Positions 20,101-27,097 are shown, counted from the first letter of the stretch. The stretch is 64,000 nt of DNA from Aeromicrobium chenweiae (GCF_003065605.1 NZ_CP026952.1:1054001-1118000); one strand, 5' to 3'. The notes: generated from the sequence alone by a model not told the origin. A program made the numbers and translations.

Positions 20101-20119
20101 CGGCGTCGCCTGCCGGTGA
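11111..20119 (+). CDS. fas: Type I fatty acid synthase (single polypeptide)
   Basis: 3002 residues, close to mycobacterial FAS-I (about 3070). Domains in order: acyltransferase with GHSQG at 150-154; enoyl reductase from about 410 (ILLAGMTPTTVDP, VCVGGGIGTPEVA); MaoC-type dehydratase (GDHNPIH near 1193); malonyl/palmitoyl transferase (FPGQG, GHSVGEY near 1395); acyl carrier domain, probable phosphopantetheine Ser1764 in DGASSRRNQLLVDLGGELG; ketoreductase (TGASRGS near 2063); ketosynthase with Cys2653 in AACATTAVS, plus SKHDTSTG and LTGHSKGG for the His residues. No domain is missing. GTG 11111 follows GAGGGA; in-frame starts at 11033 and 11060 would begin in the operator or without a good ribosome site. 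acpS overlaps the end. It makes C16-C18 (possibly longer) acyl-CoAs. Confidence 0.95.
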   Translation: MTTFDTALATTHTTERRGALVDRLVAGTPYAIGFGGQGSPWLEPLAGLIRDFALEAELESLVAQAEERIAPVATELARVGVAFTPLAWADVIAVGESAEDDDAPQLPTSEVLDTPGASVPGILLAQLAAIRALHRQGIDPQVVPPAAVIGHSQGHLATQSFAGVPDVELLAVARLMGAAAQLVGRRRGLLGETMLSVSGASPERIDEILAALPASLRVVSRLRNGRRSVVLSGPAESLQVVQARFADVAAAEKAARERKATGGTPFAPVVEPLPARLAFHHPDLAEAADLVATWAAACGMDAEQARTLTMRSIVDPVDWVGSLEEAMDAGASWVLDLGPGDLAARLSSRELSIRGASVIATTTRRGHRELTAAGATPRRATPWSAYEPTVVTLPDGSLHAETRFTRLTGKSPILLAGMTPTTVDPQIVAAAANAGFWAELAGGGQVTEEIFAEHVAQLGELLTPGSTYQFNSLFLDPYLWKLQLGQKRLVQRARAAGSPIDAVIVTAGIPELEDAVALVEELREAAITHVVFKPGTVKQIREVIAIAKAVAPTPVHIQIEGGKAGGHHSWEELDDLLLATYGDLRALDNVVVCVGGGIGTPEVAAAYLTGEWARRHGYPLMPLDGILVGTAAMATLEATTSPAVKQLLVDTRGTDTWVGAGSAKGGMASGRSQLGADIHEIDNTASRTGRLLDEVAGDAAAVAERRDEIIEALDRTAKPYFGDVATMTYAQWLQRYVELSGTPSWLDVTLRDRFVAMLQRAEARLHEADRGEIPTLFGDASEVEDGASALTALLAAYPQAEAVVMHPADVLFFVDQCRTPGKPVNFVPVLDQDVRRWWRSDSLWQAHDPRYAADEVCVIPGTVSVAGIDRVDEPVADLLRRFEDATIDGLLAAGRSPQRVAGRRRVDDAGEVLSLVLAAPDLVWAGRTVRNPVHKLGADWVIVDPQRAEHPETGAALVQVDEHTAELTVPMARPLTLRITVDDSVLVGAAPVVTTDSAVEAMSALVAGAAGGDVPVVNAGRADVTVAWDPDLVADHAGVTGADVPVHPVPDVLVGLAWPSVFAVLGDASTADGLPVIEGMLDLVHLDHAIRLTGALPSGPSRLVVSSVLESIEDTDFGRVVAVDVTISSPAGDVATLRERFAIRGRTGAGQLVDPPRAGGALGDGVQDTPRKSRGTATLVAPADLRAFAAVTGDHNPIHTSVAAARLAGLGAPIVHGMWISAAAQQVVSDRRISGWTTRFLAPLAPGATVSISADRVGLDAGAEVVDVTVRADGDVVMSATARLEAPRTAYAFPGQGIQHPGMGMAAYQRSRAAREIWDRADAHTREALGFSILTVVRDNPTTLVTRGVTHRHPDGVLFLTQFTQVAMAVLGAAQMAELRESGAFVEGSILAGHSVGEYNALAAVSGVIPLEAVVEVVFQRGSVMHALVPRDAAGRSDYRLAAIRPSQIGLSDADVTAFVDGIADRTGEFLQIVNYNLKDSQYAIAGTVTGLEVLEAEVTRRRAEFGGKAAFILVPGIDVPFHSTVLHSGVPDFRARLQELLPASIDPSILAGRYVPNLVPRPFSLDRSFLQEIADLVPSAPLDEVLADYDTWAGRPGELCRVVLIELLAWQFASPVRWIETQDLFFTPVEDSGLGVERFVEIGVGQSPTVANLASSTLKLPGRFGPAVEVLNFERDNAAVFATDEEQVVQDEPEAAPEQASSQAAAPAAAAPAAAATSSGPRPADLTFDAADATTVLVAWWTKMRLDQIGAADSIESLCDGASSRRNQLLVDLGGELGLGAIDGAADADIPTLSAQVKGLARGYKPFGPVLSEALGDHLKKVLGPTGKRQAAIAERVTDVWQLGPGWASHVLTELAMSSREGSSVRGGEFGSLTQIASGADVDAAVDASVQAVAARHGVSVDLPSSGGGEATIDAAALGEFTAQITGPDGVLASSARLVLDQLGLTEAPVTVEPDQADAVVLARVEAELGSDWAKLTAPAFDPLKAVLLDDRWASAREDLARLAVGETVDASFVGAGAVVAAQATWWSSHVDDAALADRFRQIATDAGATTSGRWAGDLAVVTGASRGSIAAGITGQLLAGGATVVVTTSGMGPEKLAFFKDLYRTHAVHGAALWVVPANMASFADVDALSAWISSEQTQTRAGATTVLKPAMTPTLLFPFAAGRVAGDLTDAGSRTEVDMRILLWSVERLIGALSAHGQDHDIDAKLHVVLPGSPNRGMFGGDGGYGEAKSALDALVSRWSAERTWGERVTLAHAIIGWVRGTGLMGANDPLVDAVEAAGVRTWTPDDMASALLDTCEPAARTAALTEPITVDLTGGLGGTKIDMRALAEGLERPAAPVEDDTATITALAPSPAQLDRVEQLDWADVQARPEDLVVIVGAGELGPYGSARTRFEMEVSDRLSAAGVLELAWSTGMVSWDEQGGGWFDTATQEKVDEADLVERYEDAVREAVGIRRYVDEGTMVDNAAPLLTSVYLDKDLSFTVGNESEARALRDADPERTTIAATADGDWTVTRKAGTEIRVPRRMQLTRTVGGQIPTGFDPMVWGVPAEMVESIDRVALWNLICTVDAFLSSGFTPSELMRWVHPALVANTQGTGMGGMQSMQSLYLDTLLGESKANDILQEALPNVIAAHVVQSYVGSYGAMVHPVAACATTAVSVEEGVDKIRLGKAEFAVSGGFDDLSVEGIVGFADMSATADSAAMRAKGIEDRYFSRGNDRRYGGFVESQGGGTILLARGDVAARMGLPVLGVVAYAGSFADGVHTSIPAPGIGALAAGLGGRESALARGLATVGLTADDVAVLSKHDTSTGVNERNESELHERLAAAIGRSDGNPLFVISQKSLTGHSKGGAAAFQIIGLCQVLTGGVVPPNRSLDCVMDELAEHEHLVWLREPLATGQLKAGLVTSLGFGHVAGLLAIVHPQAFLATLPVADRDAYAQRAQARAIEGRMRIVRAMYGGPSLYERPADRRLGSEGVRAREAGMLLDPQARLGEDGAYDGVACR

Positions 20120-20508
20120 CGATCGTCGGTGTCGGTGTCGACCTGGTCCACGTTCCCTCATTCGCGGACCAGCTGGACACACCAGGCACCGGCTTCGTCG
20201 CCGGCTTCCTCCCCGGGGAGCGGAGTGACGCGCGGAGTCATCCCTCCGACGCCGCGCGTCACTTCGCCGCTCGCTGGGCGGCCAAGGAGGCCGTGATCAA
20301 GGCCTGGTCCGCGTCGATGTACGGCGAGGCCCCGGTCATGGACGAGCACGTGCACCACCTGATCGAGCTGGTGTCGGACGCCTGGGGGCGGCCGCGCATC
20401 CGGCTGCACGGGGAGGTCGCCAAGCACCTGGCCGGTCACGAGCTCGAGGTCTCGCTCAGCCACGACGGCGACTACGCGATGGCCTACGTCGTGCTGGTCC
20501 GGACCTAG
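20116..20508 (+). CDS. acpS: Holo-[acyl-carrier-protein] synthase
   Basis: 130 residues, identical in length to mycobacterial AcpS. It opens with the family motif VGVGVDLVHV and has FAARWAAKEAVIKAW, which carries the Glu and Lys that bind magnesium and CoA. It transfers phosphopantetheine from CoA to the carrier Ser of the FAS. Its GTG overlaps the fas stop (GTGA), so synthesis is coupled to its substrate; fas-acpS adjacency is also found in M. tuberculosis (Rv2524c-Rv2523c). Its 3' end overlaps the convergent ROK gene by 4 bp. Confidence 0.93.
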   Translation: MTIVGVGVDLVHVPSFADQLDTPGTGFVAGFLPGERSDARSHPSDAARHFAARWAAKEAVIKAWSASMYGEAPVMDEHVHHLIELVSDAWGRPRIRLHGEVAKHLAGHELEVSLSHDGDYAMAYVVLVRT

Positions 20509-21701
20509 ACGGGCGCGGGCACCGCCAGGGGAGCACCGGAGATGGCCAGGGCTACGGCTCCCAGCACCTCCGCACGGGCGCCGAGCTCGCCGGCCACCAC
20601 CGGCACGAGCGGCTCGTCGGTCGGCGGGACGCCGCGTCGGAGGGTCTCGACGATCCCGTCCATGAGCGGACGACCGGCGGCTGCCGTGCGCCCGCCGACG
20701 ACGACGAGATCGGGGTCGAGCATCGTGCAGACGCCCGCCAGCGCGGTGCCGACCGCCCGTCCGGCGTCGGCGACGATGCGCAGGGCACCGGGCTCGCCGG
20801 CCGCGCACGCCGCCAGCACGTCGTCGAGGTCCGGCACGGTGCCGTCGGCCCGTGCGGGGAGCGCGGCGACGAGGGCGCCGGCACCCGCCACGGTCTCCAG
20901 GCAGCCTCGGTTGCCGCAGCGGCAGACCCGCCCGCCGGGCGCCACGACCACGTGGCCGAACTCGCCCGCCACGCCCTTGGCGCCGAGGTACGGCCGGCCG
21001 TCGAGGAACAGCCCGGCACCGACGCCCTCCGCGAGCATCACGTAGACGAGGCTGCGGGTCGTCCGCGCGGCGCCGAAGACGCGCTCGGCCGTCGCGCCGA
21101 GGTTCGCGTCGTTGCCGACCTGCACGCGCACGCCCAGGCGTTCGCCCAGGACGTCCGCGACGTCGATGTCGTGCCAGGTCGTCAGCAGGGCCGGGCCGTG
21201 GCGGGGGAGCGTCGGCACGGGGGAGGAGACCGCGACGCCGGCGCCGAGCAGTCGTGAGCGGGAGATCCCGGCCTCGGCGACCAGGTCGTTGGTCGCGTCC
21301 TCGACGAACGACAGGGCCGCGTCCGCGCGGTGGTCGACGTCGAGGTCGACCAGCACCTCGGCGAGCACCGCCCCGGCCAGGTCGGCGAGCGCGAGCCGGA
21401 TGCCGTCGTGGCGCAGGTGGATGCCCAGCACGGTCCCGCTGCTCGGCTCCAGCGTCAGCCGGGTCGGCGGGCGGCCGGTCTGGTTGACCGACGGCCTGCC
21501 GGCCCGGTCGGTGCCCTCGGCGAGGAGCCCCTCCGCGAGCAGCTCGTTCACGAGGCTGCTGACGGTCGTGCGGGACAGGCCAGTCGCCCGGACGATGTCC
21601 ACGCGGCTGGTGGCGCCGCCGGACTGGACCGCCCGGAGCACGAGCCCGCGGTTGCGGCGGCGCAGGGTTTCCAGGGAGCCGGGTGCGTTCACGGGCCTCA
21701 T
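20505..21701 (-). CDS. ROK-family transcriptional repressor (XylR/NagC-like)
   Basis: 398 residues. An N-terminal winged helix (about 20-60; SRVDIVRATGLSRTTVSSLV) is followed by a ROK sugar-kinase-like domain with GVAVSSP, the GNDANL motif, EFGH and the zinc-binding CRCGNRGCLE near 257-266. DNA-binding ROK proteins lose operator affinity when they bind a sugar. It is divergent from a secreted GH3 glycosidase, with an inverted repeat over the -35 of that gene, so it most likely represses the glycosidase until a xylose- or glucose-type sugar appears. Sugar identity is inferred from the neighbour only. Confidence 0.87.
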   Translation of the reverse strand: MRPVNAPGSLETLRRRNRGLVLRAVQSGGATSRVDIVRATGLSRTTVSSLVNELLAEGLLAEGTDRAGRPSVNQTGRPPTRLTLEPSSGTVLGIHLRHDGIRLALADLAGAVLAEVLVDLDVDHRADAALSFVEDATNDLVAEAGISRSRLLGAGVAVSSPVPTLPRHGPALLTTWHDIDVADVLGERLGVRVQVGNDANLGATAERVFGAARTTRSLVYVMLAEGVGAGLFLDGRPYLGAKGVAGEFGHVVVAPGGRVCRCGNRGCLETVAGAGALVAALPARADGTVPDLDDVLAACAAGEPGALRIVADAGRAVGTALAGVCTMLDPDLVVVGGRTAAAGRPLMDGIVETLRRGVPPTDEPLVPVVAGELGARAEVLGAVALAISGAPLAVPAPV

Positions 21702-21749
21702 GCTACTTCTGCCGTGTTGCGGACGAAGAAGATTCGAATTTCCTCTGAG

Positions 21750-21786
21750 TTAATCCTTGACGCGGATTAAGTACGCAACCTAGGTT
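21750..21786 (+). promoter_or_regulatory. GH3 promoter with overlapping inverted-repeat operator
   Basis: TTAATCC and GGATTAA (21750-21756 and 21764-21770) form an inverted repeat with a 7-bp spacer. TTGACG, a good -35, occupies 21757-21762 inside it, and TAGGTT at 21781-21786 is an 18-bp-spaced -10. A ROK repressor bound here would block the polymerase. Confidence 0.62.
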
Positions 21787-21852
21787 CGAAGGACGCCGCG
21801 GGGGCGTGACCATCAGGGTCATGTCACGGCGTCATCGAGGGGAACCACCAGC

Positions 21853-24594
21853 ATGAGACGACAAGTCCTTGCCACCGCAGTGGTGGCAGCGCTGTCCGGG
21901 ACGGCGGCGTTCCAAGCCGTCACCACGACGGCGTCCACGGCATCGAGCTCGCACGGAGCGAACGATCCCGTCTACCTCAACACCCGCTACTCGCCCGAGG
22001 AGCGGGCCGCCGACCTCGTGTCGCGCATGACGTTGCAGGAGAAGGCCAGCCAGATGAACAGCAGCCGGGCGGCGGCGATCCCGCGCCTGGGTGTGGCCGC
22101 GTACGGCTGGTGGAACGAGGCAGCGCACGGTGTCGCGCGCGAGCAGACGACCGACAACAGCAACCCGCCGATCCTCACCAACACCACGTCGTACCCGGTG
22201 TCGCTGTCGCTGGGATCGACCTGGAACCCCGAGCTGATGTACGACGAGGCGAGCCTGATCGGTGACGAGGCCCGCGACGTCGTGCAGGACAACCAGCGCG
22301 ACCTCGACTTCTGGTCCCCGACGGTCAACCTCGGACGCGACCCCCGCTGGGGACGCAACGACGAGACCTACAGCGAGGACCCCTACCTGACCACCGCGAT
22401 CGCGTCGAAGTTCGTGAACGGCATGGAGGGCAAGGACGAGAACGGCAAGCTGCTGCGGTCGAGCAAGGGCTACCTCAAGACCGTCACGACCCTCAAGCAC
22501 TTCGCCGCGAACAACAGCGAGTTCAACCGCCGCAACGGCTCGTCCGACATGGACGACCGCACGCTGCGCGAGTACTACACCGCGCAGTTCCGCGGCATCG
22601 TGAAGAAGTCGCAGCCGGGCTCGATCATGAGCTCGTACAACCGGGTCAACGGCACCCCGGCCGCCGCGGACGTCTACCTGATCGACGAGCTGGCCCGCAA
22701 GACCTTCGGGTTCAAGGGCTACTTCACGTCCGACTGCGACGCGATCTACGAGATCCAGGCCGGCCACAAGTGGCAGCCGCCGGGCTATCCGCACCCGCTG
22801 AACCAGATCGAGCGCCACGCGTTCGCCAACAGCGCGGGTGAGGACCTGGACTGCAACCAGGGCTACCACGACCAGTACAACTACGGGAACACCGTGCCGA
22901 CGGCCGTCCAGCAGGGCATCACGACGCAGACGGGTCTCTACACGGAGAACGACGTCGACGTGTCGGTCGTCCGGCTGTTCACCGCACGCATGCGGCTCGG
23001 CGAGTTCGACGACGAGTCGAAGGTGCCGTGGGTCCGTGAGGCCCGCAAGCGCCTCGCGCCCGGCACGTGGACCAACAGCGACGCGAACGGGGCCGTCACC
23101 CAGACGCGCGAGCGGCTCGCGATGGCTCGCAAGGCCGCCGACGAGAGCCTCGTCCTGCTGAAGAACGACGCCGTCAAGGCGCCGGGCAAGCGGGCCGGCG
23201 CGCTCCTGCCGCTGCAGGTGCCGCGTCGCGGCTCCTACAAGGTCGCCGTGGTCGGGCCGTACGCCAACCCCGAGTCGATGTACCTCGGTGGCTACAGCAG
23301 CAACCAGGGCGCGGCCGGCAAGGCCAACCACGTCAACGGCTTCCAGGGCATCTCCAAGGCCGTCAAGGCCATCGATCCGCAGGCCACGGTCGACTACCTG
23401 CCGGGGCTCTCGGCCGACCACAACACGGTCATCGCCGAGGACGTCGCCAAGACCAAGGGCTACGACGCCGTCGTGGTCTACGTCGGCACCGACAACAAGA
23501 CCGCGGACGAGGACACCGACCGCACGTCGCTGGCGCTCCCCGGGGCCCAGGCACAGCTCATCGAGCAGGTCGCCGACGCGAACCCGCGCACGGTCGCCTA
23601 CCTCGAGACGATGGGCCAGGTCGACGTCGAGTCGTTCAAGTCCAAGGTCCCCGCGATCCTGTGGAGCTCCTACAACGGTCAGCGCAAGGGCGAGGGCCTC
23701 GCCGACGTGCTGCTGGGCCGGCACAACCCGACGGGGCACCTGCCGTTCACCTGGTACCGCTCGGTCGACCAGCTGCCGGCGATCGGTGACTACAACATCC
23801 GGCCGACCGGCACGACGAAGGGCCGTACGTACCAGTACTTCAACGGTCCCGTGTCGTACGCGTTCGGCCACGGCCTGGGCTACTCGTCCTTCCGTTACTC
23901 CAAGGTCCGCGTCGACCGCTCGTCGGTCGACGCCAACGGCCGGGTGACGGTCACGGCGAAGGCCACCAACACCGGCCGGGCGACCGGGACGGACGTCGCG
24001 CAGCTCTACGTGGCGACGCCTGACTCCAAGCCCGCGCTGGAGCGGCCGATCAAGCGGCTGGTCGGCTTCGACCGGGTCACCCTGAAGCCGGGTCGCAGCA
24101 CGACGGTCCGCATCCCGGTGAAGATCGCCGACCTGGCGTTCTACGACGAGGCGCGCAGCCGCTACGTGGTGGACCAGGGTCGGTACGACCTGCAGCTGGC
24201 GTCGTCGGCCAAGGACGTCCTGGGCCACGCGACGACCCGGGTCCGGGGCTCGCTCGACGCGGTCCCGTCCGTCGTGACGGCGAACCCGCACACCGCGAAG
24301 GACGCGGCACGCGACGTCCCGCAGCGGGTGTTCTTCGCCAAGGGCGACGTGATCGACCCGCAGGTGACCGTCACCCTGAGCGACGACCGGATCTTCGGCT
24401 ACGTCTCGAAGGGCAAGAGTGTCGACCTCCCGGCCGGCATGACGGTGACCTACCGGAGCAACCGGCCCCAGGTCGTCGACGTCTCCCGCCGCGGGGTCGT
24501 CAAGGCCAGCGGCAAGGGCGTCGCGACCGTGACCGCGAAGGTCCGGTACCACGGCAGGACCGCGACCGGCACGTTCGTGGTCCACGTCGGCTAG
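21853..24594 (+). CDS. Secreted glycoside hydrolase family 3 (beta-xylosidase/glucosidase-like)
   Basis: 913 residues. A signal peptide covers about 1-31 (MRRQVLATAVVAALSG start). The N-terminal GH3 barrel has YGWWNEAAHGVAR and the nucleophile Asp294 in TSDCDAIYE, forms typical of beta-xylosidase/arabinofuranosidase members. A C-terminal GH3 domain follows, then a fibronectin-III-like domain (from about 700). The last 100 residues look like a bacterial Ig-like group 2 domain (VDVSRRGVVKASGKGVATVT), which usually binds carbohydrate or spaces the enzyme from the cell. ATG at 21853 follows GAGGGGAACC. A strong terminator hairpin follows. It releases sugar from plant-type oligosaccharides; xylo- versus gluco-specificity is not settled. 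Confidence 0.87.
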   Translation: MRRQVLATAVVAALSGTAAFQAVTTTASTASSSHGANDPVYLNTRYSPEERAADLVSRMTLQEKASQMNSSRAAAIPRLGVAAYGWWNEAAHGVAREQTTDNSNPPILTNTTSYPVSLSLGSTWNPELMYDEASLIGDEARDVVQDNQRDLDFWSPTVNLGRDPRWGRNDETYSEDPYLTTAIASKFVNGMEGKDENGKLLRSSKGYLKTVTTLKHFAANNSEFNRRNGSSDMDDRTLREYYTAQFRGIVKKSQPGSIMSSYNRVNGTPAAADVYLIDELARKTFGFKGYFTSDCDAIYEIQAGHKWQPPGYPHPLNQIERHAFANSAGEDLDCNQGYHDQYNYGNTVPTAVQQGITTQTGLYTENDVDVSVVRLFTARMRLGEFDDESKVPWVREARKRLAPGTWTNSDANGAVTQTRERLAMARKAADESLVLLKNDAVKAPGKRAGALLPLQVPRRGSYKVAVVGPYANPESMYLGGYSSNQGAAGKANHVNGFQGISKAVKAIDPQATVDYLPGLSADHNTVIAEDVAKTKGYDAVVVYVGTDNKTADEDTDRTSLALPGAQAQLIEQVADANPRTVAYLETMGQVDVESFKSKVPAILWSSYNGQRKGEGLADVLLGRHNPTGHLPFTWYRSVDQLPAIGDYNIRPTGTTKGRTYQYFNGPVSYAFGHGLGYSSFRYSKVRVDRSSVDANGRVTVTAKATNTGRATGTDVAQLYVATPDSKPALERPIKRLVGFDRVTLKPGRSTTVRIPVKIADLAFYDEARSRYVVDQGRYDLQLASSAKDVLGHATTRVRGSLDAVPSVVTANPHTAKDAARDVPQRVFFAKGDVIDPQVTVTLSDDRIFGYVSKGKSVDLPAGMTVTYRSNRPQVVDVSRRGVVKASGKGVATVTAKVRYHGRTATGTFVVHVG

Positions 24595-24612
24595 CCCGAC
24601 AGCACCGCAGGA

Positions 24613-24640
24613 CGGCCCGTCCCCCTCGGGGGGCGGGCCG
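24613..24640. terminator. Bidirectional terminator hairpin
   Basis: CGGCCCG-T-CCCCC / GGGGGG-CGGGCCG with a two-base loop forms a near-perfect stem of 12-13 bp between the convergent GH3 and TetR genes. No T-run follows. Confidence 0.7.
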
Positions 24641-24649
24641 CTCTGCGTG

Positions 24650-25276
24650 TCACGTGTGTTCGGCGCTGAGGAGGTAGGCCGCGAGGAGCCGCTTGAGCTC
24701 GATGATCGACTCGCTGTGCTCCTGGCCGTCACGGATCGAGAAGTTCAGCATCGAGTAGACGACGTGCACCAGGACCTCGGCCATGATCGTGCGCCGCTCA
24801 CGCGGTGTGCTGGGCGTCAGCGGGGCGAGCGCACGGGCCACCTCGGCGGCCAGCTCGCGCTCGGTGACGGCCGCGGTGGCCCGGGTGGCCGGCGTCGACT
24901 GCACCGCGAGCCACACCGCCCGCCTCGACGGGTCGTTGACCCACAGGGCCGCCATGTGGTCGATGAACCGGTCGAGGAACTTCAGCCAGTCCAGCGACGG
25001 GATCGCCTCGGCGAAGCTCTGCAGCTCGTGGCGCACCGCGACGGCGTCGACCCGGTCGAGCTCGCAGACGATGACGTACTTGTTCTGGAAGAACTGGTAC
25101 AGCGTCCCGATCGGCAGGCCCGCGCGGCTCGCGACCTCCTCGCACGTGAACGACTCGAACCCCACCTCGAGCAACAGCTCGCGAGACACCAGGAGCAGGT
25201 GGTCGAACTTCTTGTGGCTGCGCTCCTGGGTGGGGCGGCGCCGCGGTTCGAGGATCTCGGCCGTCACGGGCGCCAC
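24650..25276 (-). CDS. TetR-family regulator (lipid operon, third gene)
   Basis: 208 residues. The helix-turn-helix is near 25-65 (FTCEEVASRAGLPIGTLYQFF). The C-terminal domain is helical with no recognisable ligand motif. Start GTG 25276 or GTG 25267. The gene lies 1 bp after the phosphotransferase stop, as the third gene of the SDR operon. The carboxyltransferase operon beyond that SDR and the fas gene carry an otherwise unassigned TGAGG-N4-CCTCA operator, so this protein is one candidate for its binder. Autoregulation through the CTAAGC palindrome by the other TetR is equally possible. Confidence 0.82.
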   Translation of the reverse strand: MAPVTAEILEPRRRPTQERSHKKFDHLLLVSRELLLEVGFESFTCEEVASRAGLPIGTLYQFFQNKYVIVCELDRVDAVAVRHELQSFAEAIPSLDWLKFLDRFIDHMAALWVNDPSRRAVWLAVQSTPATRATAAVTERELAAEVARALAPLTPSTPRERRTIMAEVLVHVVYSMLNFSIRDGQEHSESIIELKRLLAAYLLSAEHT

Positions 25277-25277
25277 C

Positions 25278-26297
25278 CTAGCGTGAAGCTGCGCGCCCCG
25301 CGTCGATCAAGGGCACGATCATGTCGCCGATGCCGTCGAATCCGGTGCCGACCGTCTGTCCCTGCGAGTGGCGGAAGTGGATGCCCTCGAGGATCACGGC
25401 GAGCTTGAAGAACGCCAGCGACAGGTGGAACCCGATGTCGCTGACGTCGCGGCCGGAGCCGGCGGCGTAGCGCTCGATGATCTCGTCCCGGCCGAGGTAG
25501 CCCGGCGCGAGCGGGGCGTCCGTCACGACGGCCGCGCCGGCCGGCACCGTCTCGCCCAGCTGCTGGTACGCGAGCATGAGAGCGACGTCGCTGAGCGGGT
25601 CGCCCAGCGTGCTCATCTCCCAGTCCAGCACCGCGGTGACCTGGTCGGCGTCGTCGACCAGCAGGTTGTCGAGGCGGAAGTCGCCGTGCACGATCGTGCC
25701 GTCACCGGACTCCGGGACGTTGGCGTCGAGGTAGGCCACGAGCTCGTCCATGCCGGGCAGCTCGCGGCTGGTGGAGGCTGCGAGCTGCTTCTTCCAGCGC
25801 GAGACCTGGCGGCCGATGTAGCCGTCGGGCCGGCCGAACTCGCCGAGTCCCACCTCGCGGTGATCGACCGAGTGCAGCGCCACGAGGGTGTCGACCATGC
25901 GGCCGGTGATCTCGCGGGTGCGCTGCTCGCCGAGCTCCTCGAGCTGGGACGCGCGGGCGTACGGGGTGCCGTCCACGCGCTCCATCACGTAGAACGGGGC
26001 GCCGATGACCTCGACGTCCTCGCACAGCGCGACCATGCGCGGGACCGGGACGTCCGTGGGGGCGAGCGCCGCCATGACGCGGTACTCGCGCGCCATGTCG
26101 TGCGCCGTGGCCAGGACGTGCCCCAAGGGAGGACGGCGGACGACGTAGTCGTGCGTGCCGTCCGTCACGAAGTAGGTCAGGTTGGACTTGCCGCCCGTGA
26201 TGAGCCTCGCGTCGAACGGTCCGGAGACGGCGTCGGGGGACTGCTGGGCCAGCCAGTCCGCCACGACCCCGGTGTCCAGCCCCTGGGGGTCAGTCAT
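25278..26297 (-). CDS. APH-fold phosphotransferase family protein (ACAD10/11 N-domain-like)
   Basis: 339 residues, aminoglycoside-phosphotransferase/kinase fold. The catalytic loop HGDFRLDNLL (about 199-208) and metal-binding DWEMSTLGDP (about 222-231) are intact, with an N-terminal GGKSNLTYFV nucleotide-binding segment. In human ACAD10/11 and in many actinobacteria this domain accompanies acyl-CoA dehydrogenases and is linked to 4-hydroxyacid breakdown through phosphorylation. Here it is the middle gene of an SDR-phosphotransferase-TetR operon, six bases after the SDR, so a role in phosphorylating a hydroxyacyl-CoA is likely. Antibiotic resistance is unlikely given the context. Confidence 0.83.
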   Translation of the reverse strand: MTDPQGLDTGVVADWLAQQSPDAVSGPFDARLITGGKSNLTYFVTDGTHDYVVRRPPLGHVLATAHDMAREYRVMAALAPTDVPVPRMVALCEDVEVIGAPFYVMERVDGTPYARASQLEELGEQRTREITGRMVDTLVALHSVDHREVGLGEFGRPDGYIGRQVSRWKKQLAASTSRELPGMDELVAYLDANVPESGDGTIVHGDFRLDNLLVDDADQVTAVLDWEMSTLGDPLSDVALMLAYQQLGETVPAGAAVVTDAPLAPGYLGRDEIIERYAAGSGRDVSDIGFHLSLAFFKLAVILEGIHFRHSQGQTVGTGFDGIGDMIVPLIDAGRAASR

Positions 26298-26303
26298 GTG
26301 TCG

Positions 26304-27059
26304 TCAGTCCTTCGGTCCGCCGGCGACGTAGATGACCTGGCCGGAGACGAACCCGGCGCCCTCGCTGACGAGGAACGACGCCGTGTGGGCGATGTCCTCG
26401 GGCTGGCCGACGCGCTGCACCGGGATCTGCTCGGCGCTGAACTTGATGAAGTCGTCGAACGGCACCTTCATGCGCTCGGCCGTGGCCGCGGTCATGTCGG
26501 TCTGGATGAAGCCCGGCGCGATCGCGTTCGCGGTGATGCCGAACTTGCCCAGCTCGATGGCCAGCGTCTTGGTGAAGCCCTGCAGGCCGGCCTTGGCGGC
26601 GGCGTAATTGGCCTGGCCGCGGTTGCCGAGCGCCGACGTGGAGGACAGGTTGACGATGCGGCCATAGCCGGCCTCGGTCATGTGGCGCTGGGCGTACTTG
26701 GACATGAGGAACGAGCCGCGCAGGTGCACGCCCATGACGAGGTCCCAGTCCTCGACCGACATCTTGAACAGCAGGTTGTCGCGCAGGATGCCGGCGTTGT
26801 TGATCAGGACGGTCGGCGCGCCGAGCCCCTCGACGATCGCGTCGAACGCTGCGGAGACCTGCTCCTCGTTGCTGACGTCGGCACCGACGGCCAGGGCCGT
26901 GCCGCCGGCAGCCTCGATGGCGTCGACGGTGGTGGCGCAGGCAGCGGCGTCGAGGTCGACGACGGCGACCTTGAAGCCGTCGGCGGCGAGACGCTGGGCG
27001 ACGGCTGCGCCGATGCCTCGTGCGGCGCCGGTCACGATCGCGGTGCGGGGTTCAGTCAC
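26304..27059 (-). CDS. FabG-like SDR (3-oxoacyl reductase)
   Basis: 251 residues. TGAARGIG is at 10-17, followed by VDLD after the second strand (NAD-type Asp), NNAG, Ser in NLSSTSALG and NYAAAK with the catalytic Tyr/Lys; APGFIQTDM is a FabG-like hallmark. GTG start at 27059 follows GGAGGAG. It heads the operon whose promoter carries the palindrome CTAAGCGCTTGCTTAG, shared with the operon at 7.7 kb. It probably acts on 3-hydroxyacyl-CoA in the same catabolic route as the neighbouring phosphotransferase. Confidence 0.88.
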   Translation of the reverse strand: MTEPRTAIVTGAARGIGAAVAQRLAADGFKVAVVDLDAAACATTVDAIEAAGGTALAVGADVSNEEQVSAAFDAIVEGLGAPTVLINNAGILRDNLLFKMSVEDWDLVMGVHLRGSFLMSKYAQRHMTEAGYGRIVNLSSTSALGNRGQANYAAAKAGLQGFTKTLAIELGKFGITANAIAPGFIQTDMTAATAERMKVPFDDFIKFSAEQIPVQRVGQPEDIAHTASFLVSEGAGFVSGQVIYVAGGPKD

Positions 27060-27081
27060 AGTGTTCTCCTCCAGAAGACGT

Positions 27082-27097
27082 CTAAGCGCTTGCTTAG
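27082..27097 (-). promoter_or_regulatory. TetR operator CTAAGCGCTTGCTTAG, second copy
   Basis: The sequence is the exact reverse complement of 7674-7689 and stands 23 bp upstream of the SDR start. It defines a two-operon regulon inside the window. Confidence 0.72.

Noticed and set aside
25278-26297. Aminoglycoside resistance gene
   Set aside because: The APH fold is present, but the context is acyl-CoA metabolism and the sequence follows the ACAD10/11-associated type.
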